A stretch of DNA of 64,000 nucleotides from Leeuwenhoekiella sp. GTDB lineage: Bacteria; Bacteroidota; Bacteroidia; Flavobacteriales; Flavobacteriaceae. A program made the position numbers and the translations under genes. Below are positions 26,387 to 35,285 of this stretch, piece by piece; position 1 is the first letter of the stretch, and each line of letters starts with the position of its first letter. Under the pieces are notes generated by a model. It did not search any database, was not told the origin of the DNA, and was given only the letters and a program-made list of their open reading frames with translations. Location of the stretch: positions 1-64,000 of the forward strand of contig PAPI01000001.1 of assembly GCA_002708845.1 (NCBI GenBank). Reading direction: 5' to 3'.

Positions 26387-27466
26387 ATGCAGAAAGCAGC
26401 TCAGACGTATTCCACCTTACTTTTTTTATGTTTAACCCTTTTTACCGCTTGTGTTTCAGAACCAGCTGATGAGAAAGGGCTTAAAGACGTCAGTTCATTT
26501 CCTGTTGGCGGGGCTGTAGAGATCAGGCAGGTAATGCAGGATAGTGCTTTGAGGGATATAATTCTTAAAAACTTCAACAGTATCACAGCGACCTCAGATA
26601 TGAAAATGTATGCCATTGCTCCTCGGGATAGTGTGTACAATTGGGATAAGGCAGATAGTCTGGTTGATTTTAGCCAAAAGAACGACTTACGACTTTTTGG
26701 TCATACATTGGTTTGGCACTCAGGAACCCCACGTTGGGTTTTTCAGAAAGGTGCAGAAGATAGCTTATGGCTGGGGAACTTTCTGAAAACATACATTGAG
26801 GATTATGTAGGTCGATACAAAGGAAAAGTAGCTGCCTGGGATGTGGTTAATGAAGGTTTTGATACTCAGGGAGGGGAATACAGAGAAACCCTTTGGTATA
26901 ACAAATTAGGAAAGAAGTATATAGCGAATGCTTTCAGATATGCGCATGATGCAGATCCTGATGCAGACCTGTTTTACAACGACTTTAATCTGGAGCGTGA
27001 TACAGCGAAATTAAATGGGGTTCTTAAAATGATAGAAGAGCTCAAAGCAGATAATGTACCTATCACAGGCCTTGGTGTGCAGATGCATTTACGGATGGAT
27101 ATCCCAGATAGTTTGATACGCGAGAGTGTGCGCAAAATGGCCGCGACGGGTCTGAAAATTCATTTTTCAGAACTTGATATCATTTTCAATAAGCATGACG
27201 ATACCCGTGGAGGAGGGGAGCAGTTGTACAGCAGAGTCACTCCTGAAATGTTGGAGGAACAGGGACAGAAATACGAAACTGTGGCAAAAATATACCGGGA
27301 AGAAGTACCTGCTGAACAACAATTTGGAATCACCTTTTGGGATTTTACAGACCGTGATACCTGGATTAATCCGTTTTTTAGTTTAAAGGACTGGCCCACG
27401 ATTTACAATTCTAAATTAGAGCCAAAACCGGCGTATTATGGTTTTAGAAAAGGTTTATCAGACTAA
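26387..27466 (+). CDS. GH10 endo-1,4-beta-xylanase, lipoprotein
   Basis: 359 residues. Lipobox (LTLFTAC) suggests a surface-anchored enzyme. A single (beta/alpha)8 GH10 domain has HTLVWHS, acid/base Glu156 in WDVVNEGFD, YNDFNLE, and nucleophile Glu262 in HFSELDI; the 106-residue spacing is normal for the family. No carbohydrate-binding module is present. It hydrolyses internal beta-1,4-xylosyl bonds and produces the oligosaccharides that SusCD imports. It is 19 bp after the haloperoxidase gene and ends 2 bp from the convergent regulator. Confidence 0.95.
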   Translation: MQKAAQTYSTLLFLCLTLFTACVSEPADEKGLKDVSSFPVGGAVEIRQVMQDSALRDIILKNFNSITATSDMKMYAIAPRDSVYNWDKADSLVDFSQKNDLRLFGHTLVWHSGTPRWVFQKGAEDSLWLGNFLKTYIEDYVGRYKGKVAAWDVVNEGFDTQGGEYRETLWYNKLGKKYIANAFRYAHDADPDADLFYNDFNLERDTAKLNGVLKMIEELKADNVPITGLGVQMHLRMDIPDSLIRESVRKMAATGLKIHFSELDIIFNKHDDTRGGGEQLYSRVTPEMLEEQGQKYETVAKIYREEVPAEQQFGITFWDFTDRDTWINPFFSLKDWPTIYNSKLEPKPAYYGFRKGLSD

Positions 27467-27468
27467 AA

Positions 27469-30400
27469 CTATTTTACCTCTGTCGGCAGTTTTCCAAATT
27501 CAGATTTAAAGCATCGCGTAAAATAGGAAGGGGTTGAGAAACCTACCTTGTAACCCACCTCACTTACCGATTCTTCGCCATTTTCCAGGAGTTCCTTGGC
27601 TTTTTCAAGACGTATCTTACGTATAAATTCATTGGCAGTCTGGCCTGTAAGGGCTTTGATCTTACGATACAACTGGCTTCGGCTCAGCGATAGTTCTTCA
27701 GCCAGATTCTCTACATTAAGCTTAGGATCGCTGATGTTTTGGTAGATGTAATTGATGACTTTCGCGATAAACTTTTTGTCCAGAGAGCTGCTGTTTAGCT
27801 TTAAATCTGCCGTACTCAACTCCTGAAAATATTTAGTAAACAGCTTTTGCCTGTTGGCAATGAGTTGTTTCAGTTGCGATCGCACTATCTTAATATTAAA
27901 AGGTTTGTTGATGTAGGCATCTGCACCGGCGTCAAGACCTGCCAGCCAGTCATCGGTTTGTGCCTTTGCAGTAAGCATCAGGACGGGTATATGACTGGTT
28001 TTTAAATCAGTTTTGAGCTTTCTGCAAAAGGTAACACCATCCATTTGCGGCATAAGCACATCGGTAATGATAACATCAGGAATGATCTTGGAGGCCAGAT
28101 TAAGCCCTTCTTCACCATTGATGGCTTCAACAATTTTGTAGGAGTCTTTAAGCTGTTCTTTCAGGTATTTTCTAAGTTCAAAATTATCTTCTATGATGAG
28201 CAGTGTATTGTTTTTATCTGCAGGCTTTATCTGGGGAAGATTGTTGTGGGAGATAGAAATTTCTTTCGGCATTTGATTAACCGGTTCTTCTTCAGGAATT
28301 AAATCTACACTTGTTGAGAGTTCGTGAGGAGAAAAATGAGCTTTACCCAGCCCGAGATAGATTTTAAAAGTAGTCCCTTTGTTAACCTTACTGCTTACCT
28401 CAATTTTCCCTTTATTCATAATCAGAAAACTACGCACTACCTCCAGGCCAATTCCGGTACCGCCGTAATATTGTTTGTTCATACCTTCAACCTGATAGAA
28501 CGGGTCAAACACTTTTTCGATTTCTTCCTTTGGAATACCAAAACCGGTATCTTCAACCTGTATTTCAAGAGCTTCAACCGGAGTTTCAGAAGAAATTTCA
28601 GGCAAAATGATAAGGTTACCTGTTCGTTTAAGTGCAACAGAGACCAAACCATTGTCAGGAGTTGCTTTGAAAGCATTTGATAAGAGGTTGAATATTATTT
28701 TTTCAAGCATTCCGGGGTCTGCGTACACGTGCAAATCTTCTTCCTCAGAAGCGACTTCGAGGGCAATATTACGCTGGTTAGCCTCCTCCTTAAAATGAGC
28801 TGCGATTTGTTCACAGAAATGCGTGATCGCTATTTTTTCGACTTTTAAAGTGGTTTTTTTAAACTGAAGTTTTCTAAAGTCCATCAGTTCATTGATAAGT
28901 CTGATTAAGCGTTCAGTATTTCTGAAAATACTTTTATGCTTTTCGGCAATTGATTTTGGAAAGGTGTATTCCTTATTGCTGATGATGTCTTCAATAGGGT
29001 TCTTGATAAGCGTTAACGGAGTGCGAAACTCGTGCGAAATATTGGTAAAAAACTGAAGCTTTCTGTTATTCAGTTCTTCTTCCTGACGACGCTTATCGCG
29101 CTCGTATTGAATGAGTCGCTTTTCAGCAATTCGGCTCTGTGTGAATTGATAGGCAATGTAAATTAAAATAAGACTTAGTAAGATGTAAAGCAGTATTGCC
29201 CAGGTTTGGGCATACCAGGGGTGTAATAGAGTAATGCTTAGAGCAATGGGTTTTTCTGTCCAAACACCATCATTATTTGCCGCCTTGACTTTAAAGGTAT
29301 AGTTACCCGGGGGAATGTTGGTATACGTAGCACTTTTGGTATTTCCAACGTAATTCCACGAGTTGTCAAAGCCTTCTAAAATATAGGCGTAGCTGTTATC
29401 TGAAGGCCTCGTAAAATCGATTGCGGCATATTCAATGGTAAAAACAGATTGATGTGATTTTAAGGTGATTTCTTCAGTAGAAAATAAAACTTCATCAAGC
29501 GGCGAATTTTCGGTTTTAGGGGTCACTTTTTCATTAAATAAGCGCAGTTCCGCAAAATATAGTTCCGGCTGCTGCATATAGGTATTGAGACTTGTCGGGT
29601 CAAAATAGTTGATGCCTTTATAGCTTCCAAAATACAATCTGCCCTGGCGGTCTTTTAAAACCGAATTGTTGTGAAAATCATTAGCCAAAAGGCCGTCATT
29701 GGCTGTATAGTTCAGGACCTCTTCAGTCTTGAGATCAAAGCTGGTAATACCGTTATTACCGGCCAGCCAAAGCCTGTTTTGAGAATCGCTTATGATTGAT
29801 GCTATGGTTTGTTTATTGATAACTTCCTGAAACCAGATGTAGGAATCTGTTTTCTTATCGTATTTGCATAAACCTCCACCATCTGTACCTATCCAGACAT
29901 TTTCTTCAGCGTCTAAAAAGAGGGAAAGGATGTAGTACTGCAAATCATCGCTTTGCCGAGCGGCGTACATTTTAGTATTCTGAGCCTTTACTTCATATCC
30001 GGAAGAGGTCTTTTTCACCGTAAACAAGCCTTTAGTGGTACCTACCCAAAGCAGGCCGTTTTTGTCAATAACAACCTTACGCACATCGCAATTGGCCATT
30101 CCTGCGCTACTGAAGGGTTCGCTGTCAAGGCGTTCGAAAGTTTTACTGACAGGATTAAAAGTCATTAATCCTGCATTGAAAGTACCAATGTATATGGTGC
30201 CATCAGAATCTTCAGCAAAGCAAATGGTGCTTCGTGAAGCCAACCCACTTTCCCCGGTATAATTGATGAATCGTTTAGAGCCTTTTTTAAGAAAAAATAT
30301 ACCGGCATTCCATGAACTGGCCCAAAGATTGTTTTTACTGTCAAAAAAAAGTGCCTGAATGTCACCACTTGTCAAACCGGTTGCAATTGGGTTATTAGGG

Positions 30401-31599
30401 TCTATGAGGTGTGTAAAATCACCTGTTTTTTTATTGTATACGTCAATACCACCGCCATCCATACCAATCCAGAGGCGGGATTCTTCATCTTCCAAAATTC
30501 CTGTAACTGAACCGTCCTGTAAACTTTCATTTTTAAAGGGAATACTTTCAATATCTTTAAACTTGTCATAGTCGGGATCGTAAAAGCTGATACCATCACT
30601 GTAATAGCCTATCCAGATACGATCATCCTTGTCTGTAAAAAGGCTCCAGATCGAATTAGACTGAATCAGGTTTTCACCAAACTTACTATTCGTATAATTG
30701 TCTAAGAGCCGTCCTTCCTGATTCAGTATAAAAAGGCCGTCATTTTCAGTTCCTACGAGCATTTTGCCGTAGTCTATTTCGGCGATGGAAAGAATACGCT
30801 TGGTAGAAATGGGTAGTTCCCTGTAGTTATAAATTTTTTCGTCCAAATCAAGCCTGAACAAGCCATGACTGTAGGTTCCTATCCAAAGGTTGCCCGAAGT
30901 GTCTGTACACAACTTACTTATATGATAGGGAATACGTGATCGTGCACCATTTAAAAGTAATTCACAACGATCAATTTGCCCGGTCTGTTCGTTATACTCA
31001 AAAAGCCCGAAAGAGGTACCCAAATAAATTTTTGAGTGCAGGACCTCTATACTGTTAAAGCGAAGCCAGTCATTTTTGATTGGAGTTTCAAAAGGAATTC
31101 TTGTGATTTCACCGGTAGACTTATTTACCTTATAAACCCCATTATTATGAGAGCCAACAATCAATGTTTTATCATCAATACTGCCTATACAATGAATGGC
31201 AAAGGGTTTTTCATTAGCTGTGTGGATTAGGCTAGTATTTTCAAAATCATCCGTTTCAGGCCGATATCGGTTTAACCCCTTTTCGGTACCCAGCCATATA
31301 TCACCGTCCTTATCTGTGTAAATCGCGTGAACCATAGAGCTACTCAGCGACTGTTCATCTTTCCAACTTTCTTTATAGGTTGTAAATGTGCTCCCGTCGT
31401 ATTTATAAAGTCCAGCACCATAGGTTGAAAACCAAATGAAGCCATTGGGGTCCTGAGCAAAAGCGGTGACCGCCCGCTGCACCGGCAGATTTTTAACTTC
31501 AGTAAACTGAAGTTTCTCTTTTAAGTCTTGAGAAAACAAGCCTTTAAAACCTGTTGCCTGAAGCAAAGAGAGAACGAGTATGAGGTATTTAAGTTTCAT
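27469..31599 (-). CDS. Hybrid two-component sensor/regulator (HTCS) of the PUL
   Basis: 1376 residues, one polypeptide. Order: signal sequence; about 14 Reg_prop propeller repeats (about 30-690, such as GFIWFSTYGAGLYKYDG and NLWIGTYSHGLF); Y_Y_Y domain (about 700-780, PSDNSYAYILEGFDNSW and NIPPGNYTFKVKAANNDG); one membrane helix (about 790-810); HisKA with His856 in SHEFRTPL; HATPase (ENTGFG-type VEDTGFGIP and GGTGIGLEVV); receiver with Asp1180 in TDVLMPQMDG; C-terminal AraC helix-turn-helix (about 1270-1376). The periplasmic sensor binds an oligosaccharide and switches on PUL promoters. It stands alone between the two enzyme operons and is the obvious regulator of both. Confidence 0.95.
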   Translation of the reverse strand: MKLKYLILVLSLLQATGFKGLFSQDLKEKLQFTEVKNLPVQRAVTAFAQDPNGFIWFSTYGAGLYKYDGSTFTTYKESWKDEQSLSSSMVHAIYTDKDGDIWLGTEKGLNRYRPETDDFENTSLIHTANEKPFAIHCIGSIDDKTLIVGSHNNGVYKVNKSTGEITRIPFETPIKNDWLRFNSIEVLHSKIYLGTSFGLFEYNEQTGQIDRCELLLNGARSRIPYHISKLCTDTSGNLWIGTYSHGLFRLDLDEKIYNYRELPISTKRILSIAEIDYGKMLVGTENDGLFILNQEGRLLDNYTNSKFGENLIQSNSIWSLFTDKDDRIWIGYYSDGISFYDPDYDKFKDIESIPFKNESLQDGSVTGILEDEESRLWIGMDGGGIDVYNKKTGDFTHLIDPNNPIATGLTSGDIQALFFDSKNNLWASSWNAGIFFLKKGSKRFINYTGESGLASRSTICFAEDSDGTIYIGTFNAGLMTFNPVSKTFERLDSEPFSSAGMANCDVRKVVIDKNGLLWVGTTKGLFTVKKTSSGYEVKAQNTKMYAARQSDDLQYYILSLFLDAEENVWIGTDGGGLCKYDKKTDSYIWFQEVINKQTIASIISDSQNRLWLAGNNGITSFDLKTEEVLNYTANDGLLANDFHNNSVLKDRQGRLYFGSYKGINYFDPTSLNTYMQQPELYFAELRLFNEKVTPKTENSPLDEVLFSTEEITLKSHQSVFTIEYAAIDFTRPSDNSYAYILEGFDNSWNYVGNTKSATYTNIPPGNYTFKVKAANNDGVWTEKPIALSITLLHPWYAQTWAILLYILLSLILIYIAYQFTQSRIAEKRLIQYERDKRRQEEELNNRKLQFFTNISHEFRTPLTLIKNPIEDIISNKEYTFPKSIAEKHKSIFRNTERLIRLINELMDFRKLQFKKTTLKVEKIAITHFCEQIAAHFKEEANQRNIALEVASEEEDLHVYADPGMLEKIIFNLLSNAFKATPDNGLVSVALKRTGNLIILPEISSETPVEALEIQVEDTGFGIPKEEIEKVFDPFYQVEGMNKQYYGGTGIGLEVVRSFLIMNKGKIEVSSKVNKGTTFKIYLGLGKAHFSPHELSTSVDLIPEEEPVNQMPKEISISHNNLPQIKPADKNNTLLIIEDNFELRKYLKEQLKDSYKIVEAINGEEGLNLASKIIPDVIITDVLMPQMDGVTFCRKLKTDLKTSHIPVLMLTAKAQTDDWLAGLDAGADAYINKPFNIKIVRSQLKQLIANRQKLFTKYFQELSTADLKLNSSSLDKKFIAKVINYIYQNISDPKLNVENLAEELSLSRSQLYRKIKALTGQTANEFIRKIRLEKAKELLENGEESVSEVGYKVGFSTPSYFTRCFKSEFGKLPTEVK

Positions 31600-31985
31600 A
31601 AAATGAATGAACTTTTGCAGTTCGGGATGAATTAAATAGGCTTCTAAAAACCGGTTTTAAGTTTTGATGTTAAGTCTGTAAGAGTATTTAATACTTAATG
31701 TGATTATTAAATATATCAAATTGTAATGGTCTATTTCATTTTAAACGATCATAGGATTGTCATATTATCAACAAAAGCCCTTGTTCATAGTTTAATCATT
31801 AACCATATTGATTTAAGGTTGCTATCAAATGGTAATCTTTTAAAAATTATCAGGTTTAAAACTTTAAAAACGGGTATATAAATGTAATCGCAACACTTTT
31901 CGTAATTTACGCATTTTAGACTTATAGTCTTTTAAACCATTTGATAAATTTACGGTCTAAGTTTTATAAACCAAGTTCAAAATTC
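31600..31985. promoter_or_regulatory. Divergent regulatory region between HTCS and the GH97 operon
   Basis: 386 bp, AT-rich, no gene. It contains a 12-bp perfect palindrome AAAACCGGTTTT (31647-31658, 48 bp before the HTCS start), a 13-bp dyad AGTATT-T-AATACT (31683-31695), and AGACT-tat-AGTCT (31918-31930). No exact TAnnTTTG box was found on either strand, which fits activator-dependent promoters. The dyads are candidate regulator sites; which protein binds is unknown. Confidence 0.4.
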
Positions 31986-33920
31986 ATGAAAAACACACTC
32001 TCCATCTTTTTTCTATGCATTAGTATGAGCCTTTTTTCTCAAAAAGAGCAAATCACCGGGCCTAATACTAAACTTCAACTTAATGTAGAAATGATAGATG
32101 GTAAGCCGGTTTATTCGGTGAGTTATGAAGAAATTATTGTGATTGAGAAAGCGCCTTTAGGCTTTGTTACCAATGAAGGCGACTTTGTAGAAAATTTGGT
32201 TTTTGTGGAAGCTAAAAAAGATAGAGTTTCTAAAACCTACACTCAAGACAAAATAAAGCAGTCTCAAGTTACTTATAAAGCCAACACACTTCGCTACACT
32301 TTAAAGGATTCTAAAGAACGGGTGTTTTCTGTTTTGTTTCAGGTAAGCGATAACGATATCGCATTCCGGTATGAGATTGATAAATGGGGAGATACCCGCG
32401 CTATTGTGGTAGAGCAGGAGCATACCGGTTTTAGTTTCCCGGATGAAACCACGACTTTTCTATCTATCGATATGCGGCCTATGACCGGTTTTGCACGTAC
32501 CGCACCCAGTTATGAGTCGGCCTACCAGGCAGATCAACCCATAGCCGAACAAAAAGCTCCCGGAGGTTATGTGTTCCCGGGATTGTTTAAAGTAAAAAAT
32601 GAATTCTGGGTACTGCTCTCTGAAACCGGTGTGCGTAGTCTGTATGCGGCTTCGCATCTAAGTGCCTATAACAATGGGACTTTTCACGTAGAATATCCTA
32701 GTGAAAAGGAAAATAATGGCTTTGGGAGTAGTGGCGGGCAACTGGGACTTCCTGGTGTTACTCCGTGGCGTACCATCACGCTTGGCAAAAGCTTAAAGCC
32801 TATAGTAGAAACGACCATTCCATGGGATGTGGTTGAACCGCTTTACGAGCCTTCACAGGATTATGAATATGGTAAAGGCAGTTGGAGCTGGATCATCTGG
32901 CAGGATGCCAGTATGAATTATGAAGACCAGAAAGCATATATCGACCTGGCAGCAGCGATGGATTTTAAATACATCCTTATTGATGCCTGGTGGGACGAGC
33001 GTATAGGTTATGAGAAAATGAAAGAGCTCATTGATTACGCGGCTTCTAAAGATGTAGGTGTTTTTCTTTGGTACAACTCAAACGGAATTATCAACGATGC
33101 TTTTCAGACTCCGCTTAATAAAATGAATACCTCGATTGAGCGTAAACAAGAAATGCAATGGCTTAAAGAAGCCGGAGTTAAAGGGCTTAAGGTGGACTTT
33201 TTTGGAGGAGATAAGCAGGAAACCATGCGCCTATATGAAGATATTCTCTCAGATGCGAATGATTACGGATTGATGATCGTATTTCACGGAACCACCTTAC
33301 CGCGCGGGTGGGAGCGTATGTACCCCAATTTTGTGGGTAGCGAGGCTGTGGTAGCTTCAGAAATGCTGGTTTTTGTGGAGGATGTGCGTAAAAAAGAAGC
33401 CTATAACGCTTCAATGCACCCGTTTATCAGAAATGCGGTTGGGAGTATGGAGTTTGGTGGAGTAGTACTTAATGATTATTTGAACAGAGGAAACAAGTCG
33501 GGACAAAAACGCCTGACGACTGATGCGTTTCAATTGGCTACCGGGGTTTTGTTCCAAAATCCGTTGCAGTTCCTCGCGCTTACCCCAAACAATCTGGATG
33601 ATGCGCCCCAGTTTGAATTGGATTTCCTAAAAAAACTACCAACCACCTGGGATGAAACCCGATTTATAGATGGCTATCCCGGCAAGTTTTCAGTACTGGC
33701 AAGACGTCAGGCAGATACCTGGTATGTTGCAGGCATCAATGCTGAAGCTCAACCTAAAAAACTGAATTTAAACCTTCCTTTTTTAGCAGGCAAAACCGTC
33801 ACGCTCATCAATGATGACAAAAATTCGGAAACCTTCACCAAAACGATAAAGATTCCAAAAAATGGAAAGTTGGCATTAACCGTACAATCCGGAGGCGGAT
33901 TTACACTTGTAAATGAATAG
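31986..33920 (+). CDS. GH97 retaining glycosidase (alpha-galactosidase type), copy 1
   Basis: 644 residues from the chosen start at 31986, which gives a clean signal peptide (NTLSIFFLCISMSLFSQ); an in-frame ATG at 31941 would put 15 polar residues in front. Domains: N-terminal beta-sandwich (about 25-265), (beta/alpha)8 barrel (about 280-540), C-terminal beta domain. LKVDFFGGDKQ places an Asp (residue 404) where retaining GH97 enzymes have their nucleophile; inverting alpha-glucosidases of SusB type lack it. Likely an alpha-galactosidase removing terminal Gal from xylan side chains, in the periplasm. First gene of the second operon; a GH43 follows after 3 bp. A paralogue lies at 47733. Confidence 0.88.
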   Translation: MKNTLSIFFLCISMSLFSQKEQITGPNTKLQLNVEMIDGKPVYSVSYEEIIVIEKAPLGFVTNEGDFVENLVFVEAKKDRVSKTYTQDKIKQSQVTYKANTLRYTLKDSKERVFSVLFQVSDNDIAFRYEIDKWGDTRAIVVEQEHTGFSFPDETTTFLSIDMRPMTGFARTAPSYESAYQADQPIAEQKAPGGYVFPGLFKVKNEFWVLLSETGVRSLYAASHLSAYNNGTFHVEYPSEKENNGFGSSGGQLGLPGVTPWRTITLGKSLKPIVETTIPWDVVEPLYEPSQDYEYGKGSWSWIIWQDASMNYEDQKAYIDLAAAMDFKYILIDAWWDERIGYEKMKELIDYAASKDVGVFLWYNSNGIINDAFQTPLNKMNTSIERKQEMQWLKEAGVKGLKVDFFGGDKQETMRLYEDILSDANDYGLMIVFHGTTLPRGWERMYPNFVGSEAVVASEMLVFVEDVRKKEAYNASMHPFIRNAVGSMEFGGVVLNDYLNRGNKSGQKRLTTDAFQLATGVLFQNPLQFLALTPNNLDDAPQFELDFLKKLPTTWDETRFIDGYPGKFSVLARRQADTWYVAGINAEAQPKKLNLNLPFLAGKTVTLINDDKNSETFTKTIKIPKNGKLALTVQSGGGFTLVNE

Positions 33921-33923
33921 AAC

Positions 33924-35285
33924 ATGAAGAAAAGTACATTTTACATACTCTTTAATCTGATGGCGATTGGTATGACATTCGCCCAAAACCCAATCATACA
34001 AACCAATTATACCGCAGATCCTGCGCCGATGGTGTATAACGGAAAAGTTTATCTCTACACCTCGCACGATGAGGATGATTCTACCTGGTTTACGATGGAT
34101 GACTGGCGCCTCTACACCACTGAAGATATGGTTAACTGGACCGATCATGGTACGGTGTTGAGTTATAAAGATTTTGACTGGGCGCAGCGCAATGCCTGGG
34201 CTCCGGTCACTACAGAGCGTGACGGTAAATTCTACATGTATGTGCCCATCACAGACCGAAATGGTAAAAACGGGATCGGGGTTGCCGTAGCCGATAGTCC
34301 ATATGGCCCGTTTGTAGATCCGCTAGGGAAGCCCCTTATTCAGGAAAGTCAGGCAGATATTGACCCTGCGGTTTTTATAGATGATGACGGGCAGGCGTAT
34401 TTGTTTTGGGGAAATCCGGTGTGCTATTACGTTAAGCTAAACGAAGACATGATTACTACGGAAGGGGAAATCAATCAAATTCCCAATACGATAGAAGCTT
34501 TTGGTAAACGGGAAGGGGAACCCAATGAAAGACGTCCCACAACCTATGAAGAAGGTCCGTGGGTGTATAAACGCAACGGATTGTACTACCTTATTTTCGC
34601 CGCAGGCCCATTACCCGAACACTTGGGCTATTCCACCAGCAAAAATATCACGGGACCGTATACCTATCAGGGCAAAGTGATGCCCAGACAGGGAGGGGCA
34701 TTTACAAATCATCCGGGAGTGATAGATTACAAAGGGAAAACATATCTGTTTTATCACAATGCGGCACTTCCCGGCGGAAGTGGTTTTACACGCTCGGTGG
34801 CTGTTGAAGAGCTGAAATTTGATAAAGACGGAAACATTCCGGAGCTTCAGATGACCGAAGGAATTACCAAAAGTTTACAGACCTTGAATCCGTTTGTAAA
34901 AAACGAAGCCGAGACCATAGCCTGGTCCGAAGGACTTAAGGCCTACGAAAATAAAACTGTAGGTGTTTTTGTGACGGCTATGAAAAATGACGCGTACAGT
35001 AAATTGCGCGATGTTGATTTTAGAAAAGAGGGGGCCACTCGTTTTACAGCTCGAGTGGGAACTACTCACAACAGCGATGTGAGTATGGAAGTGCACCTGG
35101 ATAGCAAAGACGGGCCACTTGTAACCTCTTTTAAAATTCCAATGACGGGAGGAGACGACCGCTGGGCTTTGGTTTCCCAAGAGATTGAAAAGGTGACCGG
35201 CGTGCACGATCTCTATTTCGTATTCAAAGGAAAAGCGGCAACTAAAATTCTGTTTTTTGATTACTGGATGTTTTCAGAAAACTAA
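33924..35285 (+). CDS. GH43 glycosidase with C-terminal CBM6-like domain, copy 1
   Basis: 453 residues, signal peptide to MTFAQ. A five-bladed GH43 propeller (about 22-315) has the three acidic positions: Asp in TADPAPMVY (base), Asp in [13 protein letters not shown] (pKa modulator) and Glu in YEEGPWVYK (acid). From about 325 a beta-sandwich resembling CBM6 starts with [12 protein letters not shown] and ends HDLYFVFKG...FDYWMF. Such enzymes are arabinofuranosidases or xylosidases; the subfamily cannot be fixed by eye. It is paired with GH97 upstream, exactly as the paralogue at 49703 is. The next gene begins directly after its stop. Confidence 0.87.
   Translation: MKKSTFYILFNLMAIGMTFAQNPIIQTNYTADPAPMVYNGKVYLYTSHDEDDSTWFTMDDWRLYTTEDMVNWTDHGTVLSYKDFDWAQRNAWAPVTTERDGKFYMYVPITDRNGKNGIGVAVADSPYGPFVDPLGKPLIQESQADIDPAVFIDDDGQAYLFWGNPVCYYVKLNEDMITTEGEINQIPNTIEAFGKREGEPNERRPTTYEEGPWVYKRNGLYYLIFAAGPLPEHLGYSTSKNITGPYTYQGKVMPRQGGAFTNHPGVIDYKGKTYLFYHNAALPGGSGFTRSVAVEELKFDKDGNIPELQMTEGITKSLQTLNPFVKNEAETIAWSEGLKAYENKTVGVFVTAMKNDAYSKLRDVDFRKEGATRFTARVGTTHNSDVSMEVHLDSKDGPLVTSFKIPMTGGDDRWALVSQEIEKVTGVHDLYFVFKGKAATKILFFDYWMFSEN

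Noticed and set aside
28324-28680. 118-codon open frame on the plus strand inside the HTCS gene
   Set aside because: It is antisense to the conserved HATPase domain and has no recognisable features.
31941-31985. Longer start for the first GH97 gene
   Set aside because: It adds 15 polar residues before a perfect signal peptide that begins at 31986.
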